Shown: positions 48,196 through 56,437 of the stretch, in pieces | Layout: every line of letters begins with the position of its first letter | Position numbering within the stretch: the stretch's first letter is position 1 | NCBI RefSeq assembly: GCF_003258355.1 | Contig: NZ_QKPO01000010.1 | Location: 1-64,000 of the forward strand | Length of the DNA: 64,000 nt | Reading direction: 5' to 3' | Origin: Confluentibacter sediminis | GTDB taxonomy: Bacteria > Bacteroidota > Bacteroidia > Flavobacteriales > Flavobacteriaceae | Translations under genes and position numbers: made by a program | The notes under the pieces: generated by a model | Databases searched by the model: none | The model's input: only the letters and a program-made list of their open reading frames with translations | Told to the model about the DNA's origin: nothing

Positions 48196-49092
48196 ATGAA
48201 ATGGCAAGGTAGGAGACAAAGTTCCAATGTGGAAGATCGCAGAGGTCAAGGTGGTTCCGGACAAGGCTTTGGGGGTTTTAGCCCGTCACTATTAGGACCT
48301 TTAATTAAAATTCTTTTTTCAAAAGTCGGGTTGTTTATAGTCGGTGGCTTTTTGGTAGTGTCATTAATTATGGGTAAAAATCCACTAACCTTAATAAGTC
48401 AGTTATTAAGTGGTGGTGTTCAAACGGAATCTTCTGCTCCATATCAGCCTAGTGCTGAAGATGAAGAGTTAGCTCAATTTTCAAAGACTATTTTAGCTAA
48501 TACAGAAGATGTTTGGAATACGCTTTTAAAAAATTATAGAGAGCCAACCTTAGTGCTTTTTACTGGTTCGGTGTCGTCTGCTTGCGGTTCTGCCTCTAGT
48601 TCTACAGGACCTTTTTATTGTCCAGGTGATGAAAAATTGTATTTAGACTTAAGTTTTTTTGATGATATGGAGCGTCAATTGAATGCGCCTGGAGACTTTG
48701 CCCAAGCGTATGTAATTGCCCATGAGGTTGGACATCATATCCAAAAAATAATGGGGACTTCAGATAAAATGAATCGATTAAGAAGTCAACTTAGTGAGAA
48801 AGAATATAATAAATACTCGGTGATGTTAGAACTTCAAGCAGATTTTTATGCGGGTGTTTGGGCACACTATTCTCAAGAAATGACAGGGATGATGGAGTCT
48901 GGCGATCTTGAAGAGGCTTTAAATGCTGCCAATGCGATTGGAGATGATCGCTTGCAAAAGCAATCCAGTGGGAGAGTCGTTCCTGACTCCTTTACTCATG
49001 GAACATCGGCACAACGTATGAGATGGTTTAAAAAAGGATTTGATACTGGAGATTTATCTCAAGGGGATACGTTTAGTGCTACTTCGTTATAA
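48196..49092 (+). CDS. YpfJ-type neutral zinc metallopeptidase
   Basis: The 298-residue protein has the characteristic N-terminus (MKWQGRRQSSNVEDRRG), a membrane helix (about 42-60), and a zinc-peptidase-like domain (about 90-285) with H176-E177-V-G-H180 and a downstream ELQADFYAGVWAH that supplies the third ligand. Cysteines in SACGSASSSTGPFYCPGD may form a disulphide. The family is common but its substrate is unknown. A perfect terminator follows. Confidence 0.9.
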   Translation: MKWQGRRQSSNVEDRRGQGGSGQGFGGFSPSLLGPLIKILFSKVGLFIVGGFLVVSLIMGKNPLTLISQLLSGGVQTESSAPYQPSAEDEELAQFSKTILANTEDVWNTLLKNYREPTLVLFTGSVSSACGSASSSTGPFYCPGDEKLYLDLSFFDDMERQLNAPGDFAQAYVIAHEVGHHIQKIMGTSDKMNRLRSQLSEKEYNKYSVMLELQADFYAGVWAHYSQEMTGMMESGDLEEALNAANAIGDDRLQKQSSGRVVPDSFTHGTSAQRMRWFKKGFDTGDLSQGDTFSATSL

Positions 49093-49112
49093 AAATTAAT
49101 TTAGATATAATT

Positions 49113-49148
49113 AAAAACCCCTTACTTTTTAAAAAGTAAGGGGTTTTT
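49113..49148. terminator. Bidirectional terminator, copy 1 of the rng-tail repeat unit
   Basis: A perfect 36-bp palindrome (AAAAACCCCTTACTTTTT, 49113-49130, and its complement 49131-49148). It is directly followed by a copy of the end of the RNase G gene. Confidence 0.8.
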
Positions 49149-49175
49149 AATTTGATTACCATTTTTATCAAAAAA
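49146..49175. repeat. Direct repeat copy 1: duplicated 3' end of the RNase G gene
   Basis: These 30 bp are identical to 50056-50085, which encode the last residues (FDKNGNQIK) of the RNase G protein on the minus strand. This copy lacks the stop codon and the rest of the gene. Together with the adjacent terminator it looks like a duplicated end of the original convergent gene pair, left after an insertion or duplication event. Confidence 0.75.
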
Positions 49176-49365
49176 AATATTTTTACGGTTTTCCCTCAAC
49201 AACATTTTTATTATTTTGACAAAACGCATAATTTTCTTATAAGTAGTATAAATCTTTTTAATAAAATTCATTTAAAATTTACTACTAGAATTCTCTCACT
49301 ATTTTTCTCCCTCTCTCATAATTAATAGTAATTAAATGAATTATTAACCTATAAATTTATTACTT

Positions 49366-49989
49366 ATGAAAAATTATTTAAAAATTGGAATTCTACTTTT
49401 AGGAATTTTATTAATTGTCTTTTCTGTTCAAGGCTCACCGCGTCCATCTAAAATTGTTACTCAAAATGACAGGATTACTAATGTACAACATGAGTTAGGG
49501 CATAATTTAGGACTTGTGCATACAAATGAAATTAACGGTAACTTTCTACAAATTCCAAATACTCCACCCTCGGACTCTCAATCGGTTATGAATGTTAATA
49601 GTGTGCGCACAATTACTAATTTTAGCAATTATGATGGGATTGCTATAAATTATTTATTTCCTTGTCCATTAGCAACTACAGTTTTATTTTCTGGTCCAAC
49701 TAATATGGGAAATAATTCTTCTGTAACTTGGACTTACGATGGAGGCGTGCCAAATGCACAATATTATAGATGGTGGTATAAAAAAATAGGAAGTTCTGGA
49801 CCACCCATTATTATAGCGTACGGATCTACAGCTTACTTTGTAGCACAACCAGACACCTTTTATTCAAGTGGTACAACGTCTTATTTTGAAATATATTTAG
49901 AAGTAGAGGATACTAATGGTAATAGATTTACTAGTTCTACTGTCACTATTTTGAAAAGAGGGAAATATAAACTTGAAGGAGGTATTTAA
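49366..49989 (+). CDS. Miniature exported M57-like (HEXXHXXGXXH) metallopeptidase
   Basis: The 207-residue protein has a signal peptide (about residues 1-24), then almost at once the zinc helix H42-E43-L-G-H46-N-L-G-L-V-H52, a SVMN Met-turn at M75, and the FSNYDGIAINYLFP end typical of the dual-action HEIGH (M57) family. The N-terminal half of the usual catalytic domain (about 120 residues) is missing, so it is probably an inactive remnant or a minimal form. An Ig/PKD-like domain (about 100-200) follows. The gene sits between two copies of a terminator plus RNase G tail. Confidence 0.65.
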   Translation: MKNYLKIGILLLGILLIVFSVQGSPRPSKIVTQNDRITNVQHELGHNLGLVHTNEINGNFLQIPNTPPSDSQSVMNVNSVRTITNFSNYDGIAINYLFPCPLATTVLFSGPTNMGNNSSVTWTYDGGVPNAQYYRWWYKKIGSSGPPIIIAYGSTAYFVAQPDTFYSSGTTSYFEIYLEVEDTNGNRFTSSTVTILKRGKYKLEGGI

Positions 49990-50011
49990 GAATAGAACTT
50001 TCATAAAAAGC

Positions 50012-50048
50012 AAAAAACCCGCAAACTTTAAAAAGTAGCGGGTTTTTT
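50012..50048. terminator. Bidirectional terminator, copy 2 of the rng-tail repeat unit
   Basis: AAAAAACCCGC (50012-50022) pairs with GCGGGTTTTTT (50038-50048), with inner ACTTT/AAAGT. It resembles the terminator at 49113 in its centre (ACTTT...AAAAAGTA) and outer GGGTTTTT, and serves the convergent genes. Confidence 0.75.
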
Positions 50049-50052
50049 TAAA

Positions 50053-51600
50053 TTATTTAATTTGATTACCATTTTTATCAAAAAAGTGGTATTCTAAATA
50101 TGTGTAAGCGTCTCTTGGTAAAACTTTAACCCATTTTTTATGTTCAAAATACCATTTTGAACGTATTGATGGAAAACCTTTTGTTAAAAAGGCTGCTATA
50201 AAAGGATGTGTGTTTAAAGTCAGCTTTTTATAGTCTTTTTTAAGTAATTGCTCTAGGTCTTGTTTTATTTTAAGTACAATTCCTATAGGGGCTTCAACCT
50301 CGGCACCATTCATAATACCGTCAGGGTTCTCCTCACGGGTTTCAATGTTCACTTCTGGTCGAACACGTTGCCTTGTAATTTGTATCAATCCAAATTTGCT
50401 AGGAGGCAATATTTTGTGTTTTGCTCTATCATCCTTCATTTCATCACGAAGGTGGTTAAAGAGCTGTTGCCTATTATCAGCATTGGTCATATCTATAAAA
50501 TCAATTACAATAATACCTCCCATATCACGCAAGCGCAATTGGCGGGCTATTTCTGTAGCGGCTATTATATTTACTTCTAATGCTGTATCCTCTTGGTTAT
50601 TGGCTTTGTTAGATCTGTTGCCACTATTTACATCTATAACGTGTAGTGCTTCGGTATGCTCTATAATTAAATAGGCGCCTTTTGCCATAGATACGGTTTT
50701 ACCGAAAGAGGTTTTTATTTGTCTTTCAATTCCGAATTTTTCAAATATAGGAACTGTTGATTGATACAATTTAACTATTGATTCTTTGTTTGGTGCAATT
50801 TCTTGCACATAATCTTTAATTTGATAAAAAAGCTCTTCATCATCTACATGAATACTTGTAAAGGTGTCATTGAATATGTCTCGTAATATAGACGAGGCTT
50901 TATTCATTTCACCTAATACTTTACTGGGATGATGGGCTTTAATCAGTTTTTTACACATTGCGGTCCAACGACTAAGCAAATTTTGTAAATCTTTGTCTAA
51001 TTCGGCTACTTTTTTGCCTTGTGCTACTGTGCGTACTATAATACCGAAACCTGGTGGCGTTATGCTTTTTACCAATCGTTTTAATCTGTCTTTCTCTTCT
51101 TTGTCCTCTATTTTTTGAGAAATAGAAATACGGTTGGAAAAAGGAACTAAAACAATATATCTTCCAGCAATCGAAAGCTCTGAGCTTATTCTAGGACCTT
51201 TGGTCGATATGGGTTCTTTTACTATTTGTACTAATAGCGATTGATTTGATTTTAAGACATCGGCAATTTTGCCGTCTTTATCAATATCTTTTTCAAATGG
51301 GAAGTTTTTTAAAGAAAAATCTTTTAGTTTACCTGCGCTTACATTTTTTGTGAATTTTAAAAGAGACGGAAGTTTTGGCCCTAAATCATGATAATGCAAA
51401 AATGCATCTTTCTCATACCCTACATTAACAAATGCAGCATTTAAACCAGGAACAGATTTTCTGATTTTGGCGATAAACACGTCACCAACAGAAAAGTTGT
51501 TACCCCCTTCTTCTTTTTGTAATTCAATAAGTTTTCCATCTTTTAATAAGGCAAAATCAACATGCTCAGAACTAGATCTAATGATCAATTCTTTATCCAT
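50053..51600 (-). CDS. rng: Ribonuclease G/E family protein
   Basis: The 515-residue endoribonuclease has an S1 domain (about 35-125, VGDVFIAKIRKSVPGLNAAFVNVGYEKDAFLHYHD) and a catalytic core with the metal-binding aspartates in LHVIDVNSG and IIVIDFIDM, and LIQITRQRVRPEV. It processes rRNA and mRNA. The cysteine pair of the E. coli zinc-link (CPxC) after that motif is absent: the sequence continues NIETREENPDG. It is close to RNase G in length and lacks the long RNase E scaffold. The start at 51600 is a standard ATG. Confidence 0.92.
   Translation of the reverse strand: MDKELIIRSSSEHVDFALLKDGKLIELQKEEGGNNFSVGDVFIAKIRKSVPGLNAAFVNVGYEKDAFLHYHDLGPKLPSLLKFTKNVSAGKLKDFSLKNFPFEKDIDKDGKIADVLKSNQSLLVQIVKEPISTKGPRISSELSIAGRYIVLVPFSNRISISQKIEDKEEKDRLKRLVKSITPPGFGIIVRTVAQGKKVAELDKDLQNLLSRWTAMCKKLIKAHHPSKVLGEMNKASSILRDIFNDTFTSIHVDDEELFYQIKDYVQEIAPNKESIVKLYQSTVPIFEKFGIERQIKTSFGKTVSMAKGAYLIIEHTEALHVIDVNSGNRSNKANNQEDTALEVNIIAATEIARQLRLRDMGGIIVIDFIDMTNADNRQQLFNHLRDEMKDDRAKHKILPPSKFGLIQITRQRVRPEVNIETREENPDGIMNGAEVEAPIGIVLKIKQDLEQLLKKDYKKLTLNTHPFIAAFLTKGFPSIRSKWYFEHKKWVKVLPRDAYTYLEYHFFDKNGNQIK
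50056..50085. repeat. Direct repeat copy 2: genuine 3' end of the RNase G gene
   Basis: Identical over 30 bp to 49146-49175, 910 bp away. This is the intact copy, inside the coding sequence, with the TAA stop at 50055-50053 on the minus strand. Confidence 0.75.
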
Positions 51601-51633
51601 TGAGTTAATTTTTATCCATACTTTCAGATTTGG

Positions 51634-51765
51634 GTTAAAAGTTAAAAGTTAAAGGTTAAGAGTTAAGAATTAAAAGTTACAAGTTACAAAGCTTTAAAGC
51701 TTATAACCATCAACCATCAATCACTAACCGTTAACCACTAACCGTTAACCATCAACCATCAACCA
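51634..51765. repeat. Inverted array of degenerate heptamers around a palindrome
   Basis: Left arm 51634-51688: eight heptamers of the GTTAAAA/GTTAAGA/GTTACAA type. Centre 51689-51702: the perfect palindrome AAGCTTTAAAGCTT. Right arm 51703-51765: nine heptamers (ATAACCA, TCAACCA, CTAACCG, TTAACCA and similar) whose complement reads GTTGATG, GTTAACG, GTTAGTG. So the arms are inverted copies of a GTTRnnn heptamer. It lies in the leader of the RNase G gene and could fold into a long imperfect hairpin in its mRNA. Confidence 0.7.
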
Positions 51766-51887
51766 AACGGTACAGATGGATTATACATTATTTTCACAGG
51801 ATTTTTTAAGTCCGTGGAGATCAATTCGCGTAAAAGTTTAATACGTTTCAAGACCTCATTTCAAAGAGCATTTTTTTAAATCGAAAA

Positions 51888-51907
51888 AAGTAGTTAATAA
51901 ACTACTT
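51888..51907 (-). terminator. Terminator of the small basic protein gene
   Basis: AAGTAGTT (51888-51895), loop AATA, AACTACTT (51900-51907), with an A run at 51884-51889 giving a T tract on the minus strand. It separates this gene from the RNase G gene. Confidence 0.75.
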
Positions 51908-51914
51908 CTTCGAA

Positions 51915-52007
51915 TTATTTTTTCTTTTTGTGACGATTAGCGCGTCTACGTTTTTTACGCTTGTGCGTTGCAACCTTATGTCTTTTGCGTTTTTTACCAC
52001 TTGGCAT
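51915..52007 (-). CDS. 30-residue very basic protein, probably ribosome-associated
   Basis: The ATG at 52007 opens a 30-codon gene: MPSGKKRKRHKVATHKRKKR, then RRANRHKKKK. More than half the residues are Lys, Arg or His. Such short, highly basic proteins are typical of ribosomal components (THX, bL36, or the extra small proteins reported in the Flavobacterium ribosome such as bL38); I cannot say which, if any, this is. I have seen near-identical sequences in Bacteroidota genomes. It lies 40 bp after the HU gene and has its own terminator. Confidence 0.75.
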   Translation of the reverse strand: MPSGKKRKRHKVATHKRKKRRRANRHKKKK

Positions 52008-52047
52008 AAATAGTATATTTTTTGATTAATAATTTATTTTTAATGCG

Positions 52048-52338
52048 TTATTTTACTTCTACATTACCTTTAACACCTTCAACAAAAACTTTTGCAGGCT
52101 TGAATGCAGGGATATTATGTGCAGGAATTTTAATAGTTGTATTTTTAGAAATATTTCTACCAGTTTTTTCTGCTCTTGTTTTAATAATGAAACTTCCAAA
52201 ACCTCTTAGGTAAACATTATCTCCGCTTTCTAAAGAAGTTTTAACTTCTTCCATAAATGTCTCAACAGTTGCTTGAACATCTCCTTTTTCAATTCCTAAT
52301 TTCTCAGAAATTTTTGCTACTATATCAGCCTTCGTCAT
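52048..52338 (-). CDS. HU family DNA-binding protein
   Basis: The 96-residue protein matches the HU/IHF fold: MTKADIVAKISEKLGIEKGDVQATVETFMEEVKTSL, then the beta-arm region (VYLRGFGSFIIKTRAEKTGRNISKNTTIKIPAHNIPAFKPAK). Histone-like protein that bends and compacts DNA. A TATATTTG -7 element lies 43 bp upstream. It is divergent from mutY. Confidence 0.92.
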   Translation of the reverse strand: MTKADIVAKISEKLGIEKGDVQATVETFMEEVKTSLESGDNVYLRGFGSFIIKTRAEKTGRNISKNTTIKIPAHNIPAFKPAKVFVEGVKGNVEVK

Positions 52339-52380
52339 TTTTAATATTTTTTTTTAGTTATTATATATTTAAAAGGGATG

Positions 52381-52388
52381 CAAATATA
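52381..52388 (-). promoter_or_regulatory. -7 element of the HU gene
   Basis: Minus strand TATATTTG (TAnnTTTG) 43 bp before the HU ATG. The nearest TTG upstream is 21 bp away (52412-52410), slightly longer than usual. Confidence 0.5.
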
Positions 52389-52446
52389 GGAATTAAAAAT
52401 TCAATATTTCAAACCTAATTCATTAAAATTTAAGATTATAAACGTT

Positions 52447-52454
52447 TATTTTTG
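52447..52454 (+). promoter_or_regulatory. -7 element of the mutY-ssb-gldE-gldD region
   Basis: TATTTTTG (TAnnTTTG) 22 bp before the mutY ATG. Confidence 0.45.
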
Positions 52455-52475
52455 TTTGCTTCATATATTTAGTCC

Positions 52476-53519
52476 ATGACATTTTCAAAAATTATAACTA
52501 ACTGGTATTCAAATAATAAGAGAAATCTTCCTTGGAGGCAAACTACAGACCCATATTATATTTGGCTATCAGAAATTATATTACAGCAAACTCAAATTGC
52601 ACAAGGGTTACCTTATTATGAGTCTTTTCTTAAAGAGTTTCCTACTATTTTTCATTTAGCAAGTGCTGAAGAGAGCCAAGTTTTAAAATTATGGCAAGGT
52701 TTGGGGTATTATTCCAGAGCGAGAAATTTACATGCTGCTGCAAGAAATATAGCTAACAAACTTGATGGGGTTTTTCCAAACACATATAAAGAGTTATTAA
52801 AACTTAAAGGGGTTGGTGATTATACGGCAAGTGCTATAGCGTCTATTTGTTTTAATGAGGCAACGGCTGTAGTTGATGGTAATGTATATAGAGTATTATC
52901 TCGTTATTTTGGTATCGATACGCCAATAAACACGAGTAAAGGAGTTAAAGAATTTAAGGAATTGGCGCAAAAACTTATAGATAAAAAGAATCCTGCCGAA
53001 TTTAACCAAGCTATTATGGAGTTTGGTGCTGTGCAATGTAAGCCCCAGAATCCTAACTGCACCATCTGCCCTTTTAAAGACAGTTGTGTAGCACTACAAA
53101 AAAATCGAATTGCTGAATTGCCTGTTAAAATTAAAGCAGCCAAAGCTAAAAAGAAGTATTTTAATTTTTTGGTTTTTTTATCGAATGATAATAAAACTAT
53201 TTTAGAAAAGCGTAAAGGTAAAGGTATTTGGCAAAATTTATATCAATTTCCATTGGTTGAAACAGAGCAGGAAATGGATTTTGAAACTTTTAATGCATTA
53301 ATTAAAACGCATCATTTATTAAAGGGAATTTCTTTTGAACTTTCGTTATATAATAAGGACTCAATAATTCATAAATTATCGCACCAACATTTATATACCA
53401 AATTTTGGATTGTAGATATTGATCAACATCTGGTTAATGGAATTCAGATAAGTGAAGTTCGTAATTACGCAGTACCCATATTAATAGGGAATTTCATAGA
53501 ATCGTTTAATTTTCAATAG
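52476..53519 (+). CDS. mutY: A/G-specific adenine glycosylase
   Basis: The 347-residue enzyme removes adenine paired with 8-oxoguanine. It has the HhH-GPD core (LPWRQTTDPYYIWLSEIILQQTQ, the catalytic Asp region VVDGNVYRVLSR), the [4Fe-4S] loop (CKPQNPNCTICPFKDSC, spacing C-x6-C-x2-C-x5-C), and a C-terminal NUDIX-like domain (about 225-345) that reads the 8-oxoG. It heads the conserved flavobacterial order mutY-ssb-gldE-gldD. Confidence 0.94.
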   Translation: MTFSKIITNWYSNNKRNLPWRQTTDPYYIWLSEIILQQTQIAQGLPYYESFLKEFPTIFHLASAEESQVLKLWQGLGYYSRARNLHAAARNIANKLDGVFPNTYKELLKLKGVGDYTASAIASICFNEATAVVDGNVYRVLSRYFGIDTPINTSKGVKEFKELAQKLIDKKNPAEFNQAIMEFGAVQCKPQNPNCTICPFKDSCVALQKNRIAELPVKIKAAKAKKKYFNFLVFLSNDNKTILEKRKGKGIWQNLYQFPLVETEQEMDFETFNALIKTHHLLKGISFELSLYNKDSIIHKLSHQHLYTKFWIVDIDQHLVNGIQISEVRNYAVPILIGNFIESFNFQ

Positions 53520-53605
53520 ATTCCCATTAGCAATCATAATTTTTTATTAATTTTAAAAAAATGATAAGCAATTGAGTAATTTTGCTTTTATATAAAAAAA
53601 CGATT

Positions 53606-54058
53606 ATGTCAGGTACATTAAATAAAGTGATGCTAATTGGGCATTTAGGTGATGAGGTGAAAATGCATTATTTTGAAGGAGGCGGTTGTGTTGGGCGTTT
53701 TCCGTTGGCAACTAATGAAACCTATACTAGCAAACAAACGAATGAGCGTGTTACAAATACTGAGTGGCACAATATAGTGGTAAGAAATAAAGGTGCTGAA
53801 ATATGTGAAAAGTATTTAAGTAAGGGAGATAAGGTTTATATTGAAGGTAGGTTGAAAACCAGAAAATGGCAAGATGAGGCTGGACAAGATCGCTATTCGA
53901 CTGAAATTCAATGTACCGATTTTACATTTTTAACCACTAAAAAAGAGAGTGAAGGAAATACAGCCTCGAATACTGCAAGTGTGCAAAAGCCAGATGTAGT
54001 AAAACTAAAGGTTAACGAGCCACCCATTGAAGATGAAGATGATGACCTTCCTTTTTAA
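53606..54058 (+). CDS. ssb: Single-stranded DNA-binding protein
   Basis: The 150-residue protein has the OB-fold (MSGTLNKVMLIGHLGDEVKMHYFEGGG, WHNIVVRNKGAEICEKYLSKGDKVYIEGRLKTRKWQD) and the acidic C-terminal tail ending DEDDDLPF that recruits partner proteins. The ATG at 53606 is preferred; the TTG at 53582 overlaps the TAATTTTG promoter element (53577-53584). Located after mutY. Confidence 0.93.
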   Translation: MSGTLNKVMLIGHLGDEVKMHYFEGGGCVGRFPLATNETYTSKQTNERVTNTEWHNIVVRNKGAEICEKYLSKGDKVYIEGRLKTRKWQDEAGQDRYSTEIQCTDFTFLTTKKESEGNTASNTASVQKPDVVKLKVNEPPIEDEDDDLPF

Positions 54059-54110
54059 AAATTGAAACATTTGATTTACTTTTATTATTTGTTTAACTAA
54101 AACCAAACAT

Positions 54111-55421
54111 TTGGATCCTGACCCCCTGAGTTTTAAACTATTAATGATGACTGTTGATTTTTCAACTGTTAGCGGATTTGTTTTACTATTTATATTGTTG
54201 GCGTGTTCTGCGGTTATTTCTGGTGCTGAAGTAGCTCTGTTTTCCCTTACCAGAACCGATATTGAGGATGGACTTGATAAAAAGTCCAAACGCATCCAAA
54301 TTATATCAAAGCTTTTAGAGCGCCCTAAAAAATTATTGGCCACCATACTTGTTGCCAATAATTTTATAAACATTGCCATTGTTATTTTGTTCTCCTTTTT
54401 AGGAAGTGTGTTGTTTGAGCAAATTACATCTACGGTTTTAAGATTTTTTATAGAAGTTGTTATAGTTACTTTTTTAATCTTATTATTCGGAGAAATTTTA
54501 CCCAAAATTTATGCTAGTAGAAACAAAGTAAAGTTTGCTACGTTTATGGCATATCCGCTAAGTGTTTTAGATGTGGTCTTGTCCCCATTAAGTTTGCCTA
54601 TGCGAAGTGTCACGATTGCCATTCATAAAAAATTAGGCAAGCAAAAAACTAATTTGAGTGTGAATCAATTATCGCAAGCACTTAAATTAACTAGTGAACA
54701 CGATACGACTAAGGAAGAACAAAAAATATTACAAGGCATTGTGTCCTTTGGTAATACAGATACCAAGCAGGTAATGCGACCAAGAATAGATATTTTTGCG
54801 CTCAACATTGATCAAAAATATTCTGAAATTATGTCAGAAATAATTGCCAATGGTTACTCAAGAATACCTGTTTTTAAAGAAAATATAGATCAAATTGTCG
54901 GCATTCTTTATGTGAAAGACTTGTTACCATATATAGATAGAAAACAATTTGATTGGACAACTTTATTGCGTGAACCGTTTTTTGTTCCAGAAAAGAAAAA
55001 GTTAGATGATTTAATGGCTGAGTTTCAAGAGAAGAAAGTGCACTTAGCTGTGGTGGTTGATGAATATGGAGGCACATCTGGATTGATTTCTTTGGAAGAT
55101 ATTATTGAAGAAATAGTTGGAGATATTAGTGATGAGTTTGATGATGAAGATTTAACCTATTCTAAATTAGATGACAACAACTATGTTTTTGAGGGCAAAA
55201 CAGCATTAAAAGATTTTTATAAAATTTTAAAAATTGAGGATAATGCTATTTTTGAAGATCACAAAGGTGAGGCTGAGACCATAGCAGGTTTTGTACTAGA
55301 AATTTCTGGAAGTTTTCCTAAACAAAACACTAAAATAAATTTCAAAAATTACGTTTTTGCGATAGAAGCTTTAGATAAAAAACGAATAAAGCTTGTAAAA
55401 TTGACCCTTCCTAATGACTAA
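54111..55421 (+). CDS. gldE: Gliding motility-associated protein GldE (CNNM/CorC-like)
   Basis: The 436-residue protein has an N-terminal DUF21 membrane domain (about residues 15-195, AEVALFSLTRTDIEDGL), two CBS domains (about 210-330, VMRPRIDIFAL, YSRIPVFKENIDQIVGILYVKDLL, VVDEYGGTSGLISLEDIIEEIVGDISDEFDDED) and a C-terminal CorC_HlyC domain. The position directly before gldD identifies it as GldE, which stabilises GldD. The start is a TTG at 54111 (followed by DPDPLSF); the ATG at 54144 is an alternative. Overlaps gldD by 8 bp. Confidence 0.88.
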   Translation: MDPDPLSFKLLMMTVDFSTVSGFVLLFILLACSAVISGAEVALFSLTRTDIEDGLDKKSKRIQIISKLLERPKKLLATILVANNFINIAIVILFSFLGSVLFEQITSTVLRFFIEVVIVTFLILLFGEILPKIYASRNKVKFATFMAYPLSVLDVVLSPLSLPMRSVTIAIHKKLGKQKTNLSVNQLSQALKLTSEHDTTKEEQKILQGIVSFGNTDTKQVMRPRIDIFALNIDQKYSEIMSEIIANGYSRIPVFKENIDQIVGILYVKDLLPYIDRKQFDWTTLLREPFFVPEKKKLDDLMAEFQEKKVHLAVVVDEYGGTSGLISLEDIIEEIVGDISDEFDDEDLTYSKLDDNNYVFEGKTALKDFYKILKIEDNAIFEDHKGEAETIAGFVLEISGSFPKQNTKINFKNYVFAIEALDKKRIKLVKLTLPND

Positions 55422-55995
55422 ATTTTTTTATTTTTTATTAATACTTACTATCTGTTATTCTTGTGGAGATCATGTTATGCCAAAGCCTAATGCCTATTTG
55501 CGACTAGAATATCCAGAGGCACAATATACAGAAGCTCATGTTGAATATCCATTTTCTTTTGAAGTAAATAAATTGGCAACAAAAATAACAGCTAAACCCA
55601 TAAGAAGCACAACCGAGAGTTATGGTGTTAATATTGAATATCCATCATTAAAAGGCACCATATTTTTAACCTATAAATCTATAGATAACAACCCCGATAA
55701 TTTAATTTCATTTTTACGGGATGCTCAAAATTTTACTCAAAAGCACACCATAAAAGCAGATGAAATTCCTATGTATCCATACGAAAACAAAGAAAAAAAA
55801 GTATATGGAATGTTTTCTGAGGTAAAGGGTAATGTAGCATCACCTGCGCAATTTTATGTGACCGATAGCATCCATCATTTTTTAACGGGCTCGCTTTATT
55901 TTTATGCCAAACCCAATTATGATTCTATTTTGCCCGCAGCAGATTATTTAGAAAAAGATATTAGGCACATTATGGAAACGATAAAGTGGAAATAA
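55414..55995 (+). CDS. gldD: Gliding motility lipoprotein GldD
   Basis: The 193-residue lipoprotein (lipobox TICYSCGDH, Cys about residue 17) shows the GldD pattern: MPKPNAYLRLEYPEAQY, FSFEVNKLA, INIEYPSLKGTIFLTYKSI, AQFYVTDSIHHFLTGSLYFYAKPNYDS. GldD is required for gliding and the type IX secretion machinery in Flavobacterium. It overlaps gldE and ends the mutY-ssb-gldE-gldD series. Confidence 0.92.
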   Translation: MTKFFYFLLILTICYSCGDHVMPKPNAYLRLEYPEAQYTEAHVEYPFSFEVNKLATKITAKPIRSTTESYGVNIEYPSLKGTIFLTYKSIDNNPDNLISFLRDAQNFTQKHTIKADEIPMYPYENKEKKVYGMFSEVKGNVASPAQFYVTDSIHHFLTGSLYFYAKPNYDSILPAADYLEKDIRHIMETIKWK

Positions 55996-56011
55996 TTGGA
56001 AGTTAACTATA

Positions 56012-56437
56012 TTATTTTAAAAGGTTTTGGGCATTTGTAATGCTTGAATTCATTTTATCTCGTAATGTTTTTATTTTTGCTTCTTGTTCGTCTAAAGTTT
56101 TCTGTTTTTCACTGCTCAATTCTTTTCCGTTTAGAATTTCATCAGAATCAAAGTACTCACCAAAATCTTTCATCCAATCCATCATGTCTTTATGAGAGTC
56201 TTTCAAATCTCTACTGGCATTTACAAGCACTTCAGTAGAGTCCGTTTCCTTTATCTTTACATCAATTTGGCTTATTAAATTACCAATGGTTCCCATTTTC
56301 GGCATGATTTCATCATGAACAGCCAAAACCTCTTGCATTTGAGATTTTTCAGTAGTTGATTCTTTCTTCTCATTTTTACAGCTTGTTGCTGTAAGTAATA
56401 CAAACATGGTAACAATTGTAAATTTTAAAACCTTCAT
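56012..56437 (-). CDS. Helical lipoprotein of unknown function
   Basis: The 141-residue lipoprotein (TATSCKNEKK, Cys about residue 20) is entirely charged and helical in the mature part. It has a methionine-rich MMDWMKDFGEYFDSDEI segment at about 85-100 and a C-terminal coiled coil. Similar proteins in Flavobacteriaceae are annotated as viral A-type inclusion-like, a name without functional support. Convergent with gldD. Confidence 0.65.
   Translation of the reverse strand: MKVLKFTIVTMFVLLTATSCKNEKKESTTEKSQMQEVLAVHDEIMPKMGTIGNLISQIDVKIKETDSTEVLVNASRDLKDSHKDMMDWMKDFGEYFDSDEILNGKELSSEKQKTLDEQEAKIKTLRDKMNSSITNAQNLLK

Noticed and set aside
51634-51765. CRISPR array
   Set aside because: Repeats are only 7 bp, contiguous and degenerate, with no spacers and no cas genes.
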